DNA from: RGIG3528 sp045629005
GTDB lineage: Bacteria > Bacillota > Clostridia > Lachnospirales > Lachnospiraceae
DNA: 62,698 nt
Assembly (NCBI GenBank): GCA_045629005.1
Contig: JAZQQJ010000011.1
Coordinates: forward strand, 1 to 62,698
Reading direction: 5' to 3'
Shown here: in pieces, positions 34,803 to 43,987 of the stretch
Numbering within the stretch: position 1 is the first letter of the stretch
Layout of the letters: the number at the start of each line of letters is the position of its first letter
Program-made: the position numbers and the translations under genes
The notes under the pieces: model-generated
Told to the model about the DNA's origin: nothing
Databases searched by the model: none
Seen by the model: the letters and a program-made list of their open reading frames with translations, nothing else

Positions 34803-34882
34803 ATTCATTTTCTTCCATTCTTCGAATAATAATATTTAAATCATCACTTTTTCGCTTACGCTCAAAAATAATGATTTTCAAC

Positions 34883-34918
34883 AAAAGGGATATCCAAAGT
34901 CTGGATACCCCTATTTTA
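34883..34918. terminator. Two-way intrinsic terminator
   Basis: A 9-bp stem GGGATATCC/GGATACCCC with one wobble pair (34887-34911) is flanked by a T-run on each strand (34883-34886 in minus reading, 34912-34917 in plus reading). It ends both the plus-strand SDR gene and the minus-strand island; its first stem base is the last base of the stop codon at 34911. Confidence 0.8.
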
Positions 34919-35597
34919 ATCTTTCGTCACAAATTCTTATTATTCCTTCTCCAACATATATTTCATATGCTATAAAGGACTCAATCATTTCGCAAACACG
35001 TTTTAAGCATTCTTTATCCTTCGTTATTATATTTTTTAACGCAAGATAAAGTGCTTTATCTGTAACTTTCATTTCCTTCTTGACACATTCAATAATTCCA
35101 TCTAACTCTTTTTCATGAATTCCATTCTTAATTAAGGCATTAATTCTTATTTGATTAACAATCGCTACATCATGCAGAAATGATAAATTATTAATCTCGA
35201 TGGGTTCGCCAGTATCTCGAAATCTCTCAACAACATCAGCGTATGCTTCAATTCCCCAGGATGTATGTTCATTTGAAATAATCTCATTATTGGGCTTACT
35301 ATCAAGATAATCCTCTATTTCCTTTTGCATTTTAAAAAATGAAATTTCGTATTTATAGTCATCCTTTATTTTGTAAAAATTAACCAATGAATTTCCCGAA
35401 AGAATTCCTCCATCTTCTCTTGCAATATTAAATGCTTTTTGAACATTATCATAACGTAGTCGCTGACAACTATTTTTACCCTTATAAAAATTGTCACTCA
35501 TATATATCTGTTTTTTACCAGAATCATATCCATAAATGTATGTTACATGGTTAAGTTTTCCCTTATTTCCATATAAAAGCATATCTCTATTAAACAA
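34911..35597 (-). CDS. BtrH-like protein fragment, probably 5'-truncated
   Basis: Residues 15-60 (LNHVTYIYGYDSGKKQIYMSDNF read in part) resemble the second half of the BtrH N-terminal papain-like domain, which in butirosin synthesis moves an acyl chain from carrier protein to product; the rest is helical. The catalytic cysteine region that should precede this is absent: the frame opens with a TTG at 35597, an in-frame stop lies five codons before, and neither TTG nor the first ATG (35582) has a Shine-Dalgarno. Only 52 bases separate it from the ABC exporter gene. Base composition is A+T-rich like the whole island. Probably a gene remnant. Confidence 0.5.
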   Translation of the reverse strand: MFNRDMLLYGNKGKLNHVTYIYGYDSGKKQIYMSDNFYKGKNSCQRLRYDNVQKAFNIAREDGGILSGNSLVNFYKIKDDYKYEISFFKMQKEIEDYLDSKPNNEIISNEHTSWGIEAYADVVERFRDTGEPIEINNLSFLHDVAIVNQIRINALIKNGIHEKELDGIIECVKKEMKVTDKALYLALKNIITKDKECLKRVCEMIESFIAYEIYVGEGIIRICDERLK

Positions 35598-35649
35598 CCC
35601 GCTTATTAATTAATATAAATGCAATATTACAAGCACCACTATATATCAT

Positions 35650-37509
35650 TCATTTGTTAAAATGATATGCTTCATCACCAATTTTCATGGAAGTCGTGTC
35701 CATTGCATCAGTAAAATAGTCAGCCTGCTGCTTATATAAACCATAGAACACACCGCGTTGCGCTATCAATTCATCAAAAGTTCCATATTCCATTATTTCA
35801 CCTTTTTCAATTACTGCTACCACATCGCAAAATCGTGTACTGTAAATCCGATGAGAAATAAAAACGGCTGTGGAATCATTCGACATTTGTGCAAACTTCT
35901 GATATACTCTTTGTTCCGCCATAGGATCCAGTGAAGATGTGGGTTCATCCATCAATATGATAGGAGCTTTTTTATACAAAGCACGGGATATCGCAATGTT
36001 TTGTCTTTCTCCTCCTGAAAAGTCAATTCCAGATGGTTCTAAAAGTTTTGATACCGGTGTCTCCCCACCCCTGTACATTTTCTCAAGTTTATCCCCCATC
36101 CCATTAGCCTTAAGCAAATCCAAAATTCTCTTCTTTTCTTCATCATTAGGAGAGTTCTTACCGGATATATTCTCAAACAGTGAAAATGCCAACAAGGAAT
36201 AATCTTGATTTACTGTGGAGAACAATTTTAAATAATCAGAATACTTAATCTTTCGTATGTCAACACCATTAAGCAATATTTCACCATCTGTTGGATCGAA
36301 CATCCTTGTAAGCAAAAGAGAAAAGGTCGTTTTCCCGGCGCCGTTATATCCAACAATTGCTAACTTTTGTCCTTTATGGATTTTTAAATTTACATGCTTC
36401 AACACATAATTTGTACTGTTAGGATATCTGAACGATACATCAGCAAACTCTATTTCAATCTCATTAAGATTAAAGTCCTTAAGTGTATATTGACATTCAG
36501 CATCATCATATTTGCTTCTTGTATTAAGAAATGATTTATACTTATGTAAATAAAAGGAACTGTCATTTACATTTAAAATATGTGTCGTAAGATACATTGA
36601 AACCGCCATGAAATTAATTAGGGCGGAAACACCTTTTGTAAAATCACCAACGCTTAATAAGCCATTAAGCACATTCAATCCAAGTAGAGAATAAGCCGAA
36701 GCCTGAAATGCAATATTTATGAAATCGGAAAGTCTATGTATCCTTTCTCCGACTTCAATCCTCTTTTTTTCCAATAGCAAAAGGCTATTTTGAGAAGCAA
36801 TAATCTTATCAAAAATCAAAGGCTGAAGATTAAAAACCTGAATATCTTTCTTTACGTTTATATTTTTTGCCAAACCAAGTGCATAATTCATTTTTTTTCG
36901 TTCGTCTATGCTATTGCTTTGATATTCTCGGTTGATTCGGAGTTGAAATAAATGCAGTCCCGCTTGCATGAGCATTGTGCACAAGGAGATGAGCAACATA
37001 CGGACATCAAGAAATGAGATAATTAATGTCATTCCCAGCAAAGTAATAAAATGAGACACTATATCACTAACTTCAAGTAACGCAGTCAAGTAATTTTTGC
37101 CTTGCGCCATGTTATTTGTAAAAAGGACACGATCTTGAAATGCAGAATCGTTAAACCCCTCAAAATCTATCCTCATGCAATTGTTAGAAACTTCTCTATC
37201 AAGATGATTTCGAAAATTAGCATAATTATAATCCATTACCTGTTTAAGAATGGATTCAAGGAATGACAGCATATAATTCATTCCAAACATAAGACCAATA
37301 TACATCAATATGACGGAATACTCGTTTTTCTTAACAATTTCATCAACTATTTTTCCTGCCAGTATAACAGTAGGAAATGGTTTAAGAGCTTCTAACGTTA
37401 TATTCACCACTTGGTAAAATATAAGTTTTTTGTCATATTTCCATATTTCTTTAAGCGAAAGACTTATATTGCTCCACTTGGAATACCTTTTTCTCTTATT
37501 CTTAGACAT
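35650..37509 (-). CDS. ABC exporter (fused permease and ATPase)
   Basis: The 619-residue protein has an N-terminal six-helix transmembrane domain (about residues 30-315) and a C-terminal ATPase: Walker A GYNGAGKTT near 387, Q-loop TVNQD, signature DFSGGERQ, Walker B IILMDEPTSSLD and H-loop ISHR. All catalytic residues are present. There is no N-terminal C39 peptidase domain. Context (subtilase-like and BtrH-like genes) suggests export of a peptide or other natural product. It has a good GGAG site and follows the receiver-like gene by 3 bases. Confidence 0.92.
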   Translation of the reverse strand: MSKNKRKRYSKWSNISLSLKEIWKYDKKLIFYQVVNITLEALKPFPTVILAGKIVDEIVKKNEYSVILMYIGLMFGMNYMLSFLESILKQVMDYNYANFRNHLDREVSNNCMRIDFEGFNDSAFQDRVLFTNNMAQGKNYLTALLEVSDIVSHFITLLGMTLIISFLDVRMLLISLCTMLMQAGLHLFQLRINREYQSNSIDERKKMNYALGLAKNINVKKDIQVFNLQPLIFDKIIASQNSLLLLEKKRIEVGERIHRLSDFINIAFQASAYSLLGLNVLNGLLSVGDFTKGVSALINFMAVSMYLTTHILNVNDSSFYLHKYKSFLNTRSKYDDAECQYTLKDFNLNEIEIEFADVSFRYPNSTNYVLKHVNLKIHKGQKLAIVGYNGAGKTTFSLLLTRMFDPTDGEILLNGVDIRKIKYSDYLKLFSTVNQDYSLLAFSLFENISGKNSPNDEEKKRILDLLKANGMGDKLEKMYRGGETPVSKLLEPSGIDFSGGERQNIAISRALYKKAPIILMDEPTSSLDPMAEQRVYQKFAQMSNDSTAVFISHRIYSTRFCDVVAVIEKGEIMEYGTFDELIAQRGVFYGLYKQQADYFTDAMDTTSMKIGDEAYHFNK

Positions 37510-37512
37510 TTT

Positions 37513-37914
37513 TTACTCCATATTCAGTGCAACATACATATCATGAATCAATGAATCCAACAACAATGGTGGTATAAAATAGCATTTATATGCGCCTAAT
37601 GACACGAAATAATCCCCAACTTCCTGCTCATCTTCATAATTTCCGGTAACCATTATAAAAATAGCAATTTGACTGTTTATTGAATGAATTTCTTTCAATA
37701 TAGTATCAACATCAAACTTACCATCGTCAAAAAGCCACACAATATTCGGGTTGATTTTTTTAACGGTTTCAACTGCATTCGAATATATTGCCTTGCGGAA
37801 CTCATATAATCCCTTGGTTTTATCTTCAATAACAGCTTCCAAAGACATATTTTGTTCTTTTTTCTTGAGCTTTCGTATTTTTTTTACAACAGTAAGTATT
37901 ATTTTTTTTTCCAT
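37513..37914 (-). CDS. Receiver-like protein with degenerate phosphorylation site
   Basis: The 133-residue protein has a basic N-terminus and then an alpha/beta pattern like a CheY receiver: NPNIVWLFDDG corresponds to strand 3, IAIFIMVTGNYED to strand 4 with its Thr, and SLGAYKCYFIPP to the end of strand 5, where a receiver normally has the invariant Lys-Pro. Here Lys is replaced (FIPP) and the acceptor Asp seems shifted or lost. If this reading is right it is a pseudo-receiver with a structural role. A strong AGGAGGT precedes the start. I do not recognise a named family. Confidence 0.6.
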   Translation of the reverse strand: MEKKIILTVVKKIRKLKKKEQNMSLEAVIEDKTKGLYEFRKAIYSNAVETVKKINPNIVWLFDDGKFDVDTILKEIHSINSQIAIFIMVTGNYEDEQEVGDYFVSLGAYKCYFIPPLLLDSLIHDMYVALNME

Positions 37915-37937
37915 ATACTAACTACCTCCTATGGGTT

Positions 37938-39500
37938 CTAAAAAAAAGCTATCACTTTTTCACAAATATCCTGCATGCATTTCTCTTCTCCAAGCAAATA
38001 TACAGGGATATTTATTTTTTCTTCCAATATCTTCTTTCTTTCCAAATACTCAAGAAAGGATATTTCGCGTTTAGCAAGCGAATACATACTTATCCAACCA
38101 TCTGAGAACGTCATGGGGAACATGACGAGTCCAATGACTACTGTATCTGCCATACCCTCAATTGCGTTAACAGTGCACGTTATATATTCTATATCATCAT
38201 AGTAATTAATACAAAGTAATACCACATCAGGCTTAGTTCCTAAAATAAAATGATATTGCAACGAAGGGTACTCTGACAAATTGTTACAATAAAAAGGTAT
38301 AAACTGAGTTTGAGATGCCGTCAAAATGAGTTCCTTTCCGTTTTGACACAAAGCATTAATAGTATTGTTCAAGTACGTTACTATTTCTTTATTGCCTAAT
38401 TTTATATTTGAATTAAATCCCATAGGAAAATCAGCATCAAACCCAAATAATAAAGAATGAGGTTCAGTTCCTATAGTACCTACATTATATCCTCTTTTTT
38501 CAAATTCTTTTTTTAGTGTCAGCTGTAACGAAAACTTGCCTTGGCATGACGATGTTCCAAATATACCAATGACGGGCTTTGAAATTTTGTATAATTTTCC
38601 AAAAGAATTTTCCGGTAAATCCGCTCTATTAATACCTGGATAATAGAAACAAATGTCAGAACTTTTTAACAAATTCAAATACTCATCTAACAAATCGAAT
38701 GAGAATATATTGACTTTTGCTTTTATAGCTTCTCTTATAATTTTATCTTTATAACACGTTTTAATAGTAGCATCTAATTTATCCAAATGTCCAAGAATTA
38801 TTGTGTCAATCCCATCAAAGGAAATATTATCTATATTCTTTATCTTTTCTTTGCAATCTACCCTGTGACATACATTACCAAGCGATCTGCCAACTTTACC
38901 TGATTGTCTGACATCATAAAAATCTACTATAGTAAACGAAAGAAGTTCAGAAAATCGAACAAACGCATGCATTTCTTTGGAGACAGGAAAGACTATAGCT
39001 CGTTGAGTCTCGAACATTTTTTTCCGAACACTTTGTTTTTCTTGTGATTTAATGACAAACTCTGACTTTTTTTTCAAAAAGTCCAGAACATTTTTTCTGT
39101 TATAGTCACCATTAAACTCTTTGTAAATCAGTGAAGTTATATGCGCACATGCAATACTGTTTCCTGAAGTAATAAGCACACTTCCATCTGCTTTTAATAC
39201 TCTCTGAATTCCCCCTTTTGCCAATATATTTATTGGGCTGTTTTCAACAAAAACTATGCTATTCTCAGCTAGAGTCTCTGGCAAGCTGTCCACTCCTATC
39301 ACGCAATCGAATGCAGCAGGATAAGAATAGCACCCCCAATTACTAAAGGCAGAGACAATCACCACGCCTTTTTCCATCATAAAGTAACATAGTTTAGATA
39401 AAACATCAATGTTTTCCCCTGTGCAAATACCCAAGCTAATATTTATCAGCTTACACTGAACATTACTCCTAATGTATTCTAAGATACTAAATAAATTCAT
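37938..39500 (-). CDS. Half subtilase (S8) domain fused to DUF1611-like P-loop domain, 5'-truncated
   Basis: Residues 14-130 match the second half of an S8 peptidase: LINISLG, oxyanion Asn in SAFSN54WG, YPAAFDCVIGV, and nucleophile Ser115 in SGNSIACAH. The Asp and His parts that should come first are missing. Residues 165-310 resemble the DUF1611 N-terminal domain, and the P-loop GTSSCQGKFS (315-324) its C-terminal domain. The ATG at 39500 has no Shine-Dalgarno, and the frame stays open upstream into the ygiQ terminator, which suggests the 5' end was lost at the island border. I know no described protein of this layout. A link to TIGR04066-type peptide maturation loci is a guess. Confidence 0.65.
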   Translation of the reverse strand: MNLFSILEYIRSNVQCKLINISLGICTGENIDVLSKLCYFMMEKGVVIVSAFSNWGCYSYPAAFDCVIGVDSLPETLAENSIVFVENSPINILAKGGIQRVLKADGSVLITSGNSIACAHITSLIYKEFNGDYNRKNVLDFLKKKSEFVIKSQEKQSVRKKMFETQRAIVFPVSKEMHAFVRFSELLSFTIVDFYDVRQSGKVGRSLGNVCHRVDCKEKIKNIDNISFDGIDTIILGHLDKLDATIKTCYKDKIIREAIKAKVNIFSFDLLDEYLNLLKSSDICFYYPGINRADLPENSFGKLYKISKPVIGIFGTSSCQGKFSLQLTLKKEFEKRGYNVGTIGTEPHSLLFGFDADFPMGFNSNIKLGNKEIVTYLNNTINALCQNGKELILTASQTQFIPFYCNNLSEYPSLQYHFILGTKPDVVLLCINYYDDIEYITCTVNAIEGMADTVVIGLVMFPMTFSDGWISMYSLAKREISFLEYLERKKILEEKINIPVYLLGEEKCMQDICEKVIAFF

Positions 39501-39524
39501 TGGTGAAATATTACCATTATAATA

Positions 39525-39546
39525 AGAGCCCGTTAACGCGGGCTCT
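39525..39546 (-). terminator. Hairpin overlapping the ygiQ stop codon
   Basis: AGAGCCCG pairs with CGGGCTCT across a 6-base loop; the ygiQ stop TAA lies in the loop and the last codons form one arm. The minus-strand tail TTATTATAAT is a weak U-tract. Confidence 0.6.
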
Positions 39547-41434
39547 TTCTCTTTATGCCTCTTGCTTCGGCATATTTTTTTGTTGTTTTGCTTACAGGCT
39601 TCTTTGTATTTCCATGCTCAATCTTTCGCGGCGGAATGAGGCATGTTTTTTCAAAACCGATAAGGTCATTTCTGCCTTCTTTAAGAAGCGCTTCCTTTAC
39701 GAGGTCATAGTTCTTCGGATCACGGTATTGGATAAGTGCCCTCTGCATTGCCTTCTCGCGGGGAGAGGTCGGCACATAAACCTTTTTCATCGTACGCGGA
39801 TCGAGCCCTGTGTAATACATACACGTGGATATTGTCGAAGGTGTCGGATAAAAGTCCTGAACCTGCTCCGGACAATAGCCAAGTTCGCGAATGTACTCCG
39901 CAAGCGCTATGGCATCCTTAAGTGTTGAGCCGGGGTGCGAAGAAATAAGATACGGAAGCACATACTGATTGTGATCCATCTTCCCGTTTTTAATGAGTCC
40001 GCCGTTTATTTTGGCGAACTTTTCAACGAATTTTTCATATACCGAATTCTTCGGTTTTCCCATTAAATCAAGTACATCATCACAGATGTGCTCCGGAGCG
40101 ACACGAAGCTGTCCTGAAACGTGATATTTGCAAAGTTCCTTGAAGAAATCATCGTTCTTGTCTGCCATAAGGTAGTCAAAACGTATGCCCGAACGGACAA
40201 AAACACGCTTAACACCTGGAACAGCCCTGAGCTTTCGCAGTAAAGAAGCATAGTCCGAATGATCGATTTTCATATTTTTGCAAGGCTCAGGCCACAAGCA
40301 TTGTCTGTTCATGCATGCTCCCTTGGTGCATTGCTTTTCACAGGCAGGAGCACGGAACTGGGCTGTCGGACCGCCCACATCGCTGATGTTTCCTTTAAAA
40401 TCTTTCTCTTTAGTGAAGCCCTCGGCCTCACGAATTATCGACTCATGACTTCTCGCCTGAACGATACGTCCCTGGTGAAAGGTGAGGGCACAAAAGGAGC
40501 ATCCGCCGAAGCACCCCCTGTTTGATGTGAGCGAATACTTAATTTCGCTTATTGCAGGCACACCACCATCCTTTTCATAAACAGGGTGATAAGTCCTCAT
40601 GTACGGAAGGTCATAAACATCATCCATCTCCTGCATTGAAAGAGGAAGCGCAGGCGGATTCTGTACAACAAACTCATAATCCTTGTACTTTTCGACAAGC
40701 GTCTTAGCTTGAAAAGGATCTGTGTTTTGATATTGCGTATAAAAGCTTTTTGCAAACTCTTCCTTGCTTTGACATATCTCGTCATAAGAAGGAAGCATTA
40801 CAAAATCAGAGAGGTTTTCTGTGTTTCTCGCCTTATAAACAGTTCCTTTAACAAACGTAATTTCTTTTACGGGAATGCCTGAATTAAGTGCGTCCGCAAT
40901 TTCTACAATTGAGTGCTCTCCCATTCCGTAGCTTATAATATCCGCGCCGGAGTCGAGAAGAACCGACCTCTTAACCTTGTCCGACCAGTAATCATAATGC
41001 GCAAGACGCCTTAAGGAAGCCTCAATGCCACCTACAATAATCGGAGAATCCTTAAAGGTGCGTCTTATAAGGTTACCGTAAACGGTGACACATCTGTCGG
41101 GGCGTTTTCCCATAACACCGCCCGGTGTATAGTAATCATAGCTTCTGTGCTTTTTTGCAACGGTATAATGGTCAACCATGGAGTCGATATTGCCGCCGCT
41201 TATAAGGAAGCCAAGGCGAGGCTTTCCGAGTACGGCAATGCTGTCATCCTTTGTCCAGTCCGGCTGGGCAATGATTCCAACCTTATAGCCATGGCTTTCA
41301 AGCACACGACTTATTATAGCGGGACCAAAGGATGAATGGTCCACATACGCGTCTCCGATAACGTAAACGAAGTCGCACTCCTTCCATCCGCGCTTTTCCA
41401 TATCTATTTTACTGATTGGTAAAAAGTCTCTCAT
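39533..41434 (-). CDS. ygiQ: YgiQ-family radical SAM protein
   Basis: The 633-residue protein has an N-terminal B12-binding-like region (UPF0313 N-terminal part, about 1-290), a radical SAM core with CFGGCSFCALTFHQGR near residue 313 (CxxxCxxC cluster ligands), a cysteine-rich insert (CEKQCTKGACMNRQCLWPEPC) and a basic C-terminal tail. Substrate and reaction of the YgiQ family are not known. Length and motifs are usual for Clostridia. It is directly next to the foreign island. Confidence 0.93.
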   Translation of the reverse strand: MRDFLPISKIDMEKRGWKECDFVYVIGDAYVDHSSFGPAIISRVLESHGYKVGIIAQPDWTKDDSIAVLGKPRLGFLISGGNIDSMVDHYTVAKKHRSYDYYTPGGVMGKRPDRCVTVYGNLIRRTFKDSPIIVGGIEASLRRLAHYDYWSDKVKRSVLLDSGADIISYGMGEHSIVEIADALNSGIPVKEITFVKGTVYKARNTENLSDFVMLPSYDEICQSKEEFAKSFYTQYQNTDPFQAKTLVEKYKDYEFVVQNPPALPLSMQEMDDVYDLPYMRTYHPVYEKDGGVPAISEIKYSLTSNRGCFGGCSFCALTFHQGRIVQARSHESIIREAEGFTKEKDFKGNISDVGGPTAQFRAPACEKQCTKGACMNRQCLWPEPCKNMKIDHSDYASLLRKLRAVPGVKRVFVRSGIRFDYLMADKNDDFFKELCKYHVSGQLRVAPEHICDDVLDLMGKPKNSVYEKFVEKFAKINGGLIKNGKMDHNQYVLPYLISSHPGSTLKDAIALAEYIRELGYCPEQVQDFYPTPSTISTCMYYTGLDPRTMKKVYVPTSPREKAMQRALIQYRDPKNYDLVKEALLKEGRNDLIGFEKTCLIPPRKIEHGNTKKPVSKTTKKYAEARGIKRKSPR

Positions 41435-41467
41435 ATATCCACTTTACTGATTGAAAATCAATCAGAA

Positions 41468-43912
41468 TCATTTTTTCAAAATACTTTCAGCATACCGAAC
41501 CGTTTCCATTGCATTTGCGGAATATTTGTCCGCACCTATCATATTGGCATAGTCTTCATTAAGAACAGCACCACCAACACAAACCTTTACGTCTCTGTTA
41601 AGCTTTCTTAAAGACTTTATTGTATATGCCATGGCAGGAACAGTTGTTGTCATAAGCGCTGAGAGCCCTACGAGCTTTACATCATACTTTTCAACGGCTT
41701 CACAAACTGCCTCTGCCGAAACATCCTTTCCAAGATCGATTACATCGAAGCCGTAGTTCTTCAGAAGTGCAACGACGATGTTTTTACCGATGTCGTGAAT
41801 GTCTCCCTTTACCGTAGCCATAATTACCTTCGGCCCCTTGTTTTCCGTTGTAGGGAACGTCTCCTGAATTACCGCGAACGCAGCTTTTGCAGCCTCTGCT
41901 GACATGAGAAGCTGAGGAAGGTATATCTTCTTTTCCTCATAGCCCGTTCCAACCTCATCAAGAGCAGGAATGATATAGTCATTGATAACGTTCATTGCAT
42001 CGGTGCTTTGAAGAAGGAGCTTTGTTTCCTCCGCTGCCTTTTCTGAAAGACCTCGTGCAATTGCAAATTTTAAATCTGAAGACAGCGTTTCCGCCTCGTT
42101 TTTCTTCTCATTGTTATCTTTTGATGCGTTTTCCGATTTGACCGTTGCATCATCACCGATATCCTGAATCGAAGAAGCGTATTCGATGTAGCCGAGGCAG
42201 TTATTGTCAAGGCCCGACAGTGCAAGAAAGCTCTTGTACGTCTTCATCATATCGAAGGAGAACGGATTCATAATGGCTGCATTAAGCCCGTTCTGCAAAG
42301 CCATGGCGAAGAATACGGATGTAATAATCTGTCTCCTCGGAAGGCCGAAGGAAACGTTCGAAACGCCAAGAGAGGTAAGACATCCGAGCTTTTCACGGAT
42401 GAGCCTTATTGTATCAAGAGTAACCCTTGCGGCGTTTCCGTCGGAAGAAACCGACAGTGCAAGCGGGTCAAAAATAAGCTCAGTCCGGGAAATGCCGTAT
42501 TTCCCTGCACGTTCAACGATTTTCTCAGCAATTTTAAGTCTTCCCTCCGCAGAGTCCGGAATACCGCTCTCATCAAGAGTAAGGCAGACAACGTAACCGC
42601 CGTACTTTTTGACAAGCGGGAACACCTTATCCATAACTTCGTCCTTGCCGTTTACGGAGTTAATCATTGCCTTGCCGTTATAAAGCCTGAGTGCTGCTTC
42701 CATTGCTTCATCATCACTCGTATCAATCTGAAGAGGAAGGTTTGAAACAGCTTGAATTTCCTTTACAACCTTAACCAGCATTTCCTTTTCGTTAAGCTCG
42801 GGAAGGCCCACATTAACGTCAAGCACCTGAGCACCGAACTCTTCCTGGCTGATAGCCTCGTTAAGGATGTAACTCATATTGTCGTCACGGAGAGCAGCCT
42901 TTAAAAGCTTCTTTCCCGTGGGATTAATGCGCTCGCCTATAAGAACGGGGGCTCCTCCAAATTCAACGCACCTTGAACCGGAGCATACTCTGCCCGTCTT
43001 CTGCTCTTTTATATCAAGAGGCTTCATGCCTTTTGTTTTTAATACCATTTGACGGATATGTTCGGGTGTTGTGCCGCAACATCCGCCAAGCATACGTGCA
43101 CCGCGCTTTACAGCTTCTACGGCGAATCCGCCAAACTGCTCCGCATCGATATCATAAACAGTTTGCCCGTCCTTTGTCGAAGGAAGGCCCGCATTCGGCA
43201 TAAAAAGCACCGGCATTGAAGAAGCTTCATAAAGCTCGGAAATCATCGGAAGCATCTGTCCGGGGCCGAGTGAACAGTTTGTTCCCAAAGCATCGGCAGA
43301 AAGACCTCCGAAAATTGTAGCCGTAATAAGAGGAGAAGAATTGGTCATCGTTCGTCCTCTGTCATCGAACACAGTGCTTACAAAAACAGGAAGACTGCAC
43401 ACCTCATGTGCGGCAATAACAGCAGCTTTTGCCTCATATACATCATTCATTGTTTCAATAAGGACAAAATCAACACCACATTCGGCTGCGATTGAAATTG
43501 TTTCCTTGAAAAGTACAACGGCAGTCTCAAATTCAAGCTCACCAAGAGGCTTCAGAAGCTTTCCGAGGGAGCCAACATCAACTCCGACATAAAGGTCCTT
43601 CTGAACCATCTCTCCTTTAGCGGTCCTTCTCGCCTCCATGGCACACTCAACACCGGCCGTAACAACCTCGCGAAGGCTGTATCTGCCGTCTTTTCCGTCG
43701 TATTTCATGGAGTTTGCGCCGAAGGTATTGGCACTTATGGCATTTGATCCCGCTTCAAAGTAAGAACGTCCAAGCTCGATTATGTCGTCCCTGTGGGTAA
43801 TGTTCCATGTCTCGGGAAGTTCTCCGGGCTTAATTCCTTTTTTCTGAAGCTGTGAGCCTGTAGCGCCATCAAAGTAAAACAGACCCTGATTTATCTTTTC
43901 AAGAATATTCAT
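41468..43912 (-). CDS. metH: Cobalamin-dependent methionine synthase, short form
   Basis: MetH moves the methyl group of 5-methyl-THF to homocysteine through cobalamin. In 814 residues: homocysteine domain (about 1-290, zinc cysteines in GTNCSLG and GGCCGTTPEH), pterin-binding domain (about 320-565, GERINPTG), cap (about 600-680) and B12 domain with GDIHDIGKN (about 690-810). The C-terminal AdoMet reactivation domain of E. coli MetH is absent; it is a separate gene at 44469-45074. A terminator lies between mscL and metH, so part of its transcription may start just upstream. Confidence 0.95.
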   Translation of the reverse strand: MNILEKINQGLFYFDGATGSQLQKKGIKPGELPETWNITHRDDIIELGRSYFEAGSNAISANTFGANSMKYDGKDGRYSLREVVTAGVECAMEARRTAKGEMVQKDLYVGVDVGSLGKLLKPLGELEFETAVVLFKETISIAAECGVDFVLIETMNDVYEAKAAVIAAHEVCSLPVFVSTVFDDRGRTMTNSSPLITATIFGGLSADALGTNCSLGPGQMLPMISELYEASSMPVLFMPNAGLPSTKDGQTVYDIDAEQFGGFAVEAVKRGARMLGGCCGTTPEHIRQMVLKTKGMKPLDIKEQKTGRVCSGSRCVEFGGAPVLIGERINPTGKKLLKAALRDDNMSYILNEAISQEEFGAQVLDVNVGLPELNEKEMLVKVVKEIQAVSNLPLQIDTSDDEAMEAALRLYNGKAMINSVNGKDEVMDKVFPLVKKYGGYVVCLTLDESGIPDSAEGRLKIAEKIVERAGKYGISRTELIFDPLALSVSSDGNAARVTLDTIRLIREKLGCLTSLGVSNVSFGLPRRQIITSVFFAMALQNGLNAAIMNPFSFDMMKTYKSFLALSGLDNNCLGYIEYASSIQDIGDDATVKSENASKDNNEKKNEAETLSSDLKFAIARGLSEKAAEETKLLLQSTDAMNVINDYIIPALDEVGTGYEEKKIYLPQLLMSAEAAKAAFAVIQETFPTTENKGPKVIMATVKGDIHDIGKNIVVALLKNYGFDVIDLGKDVSAEAVCEAVEKYDVKLVGLSALMTTTVPAMAYTIKSLRKLNRDVKVCVGGAVLNEDYANMIGADKYSANAMETVRYAESILKK

Positions 43913-43929
43913 GTTAATTCATCCTTTTG

Positions 43930-43962
43930 TAAAAAGCCGACAGGATATATCCGGTCGGCTTT
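43930..43962 (-). terminator. Intrinsic terminator between mscL and metH
   Basis: AAAGCCGAC pairs with GTCGGCTTT on the minus strand, followed by TTTAC; it lies after the mscL stop and about 20 bases before the metH start. Confidence 0.75.
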
Positions 43963-43987
43963 AAGTTTGTCGCTGTTTTCGTCTTAA

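Noticed and set aside
34803..34880. AAATCAT...ATGATTT inverted sequence after the SDR gene as a terminator
   Set aside because: The arms are A/T-only and imperfect and no U-tract follows; the two-way terminator at 34883-34918 explains the end better.
41441..41470. CTGATTG/CAATCAG hairpin between metH and ygiQ as a terminator
   Set aside because: On the minus strand it is followed by TAAAGTGG without a U-tract, so it may only be a weak pause; left uncalled.
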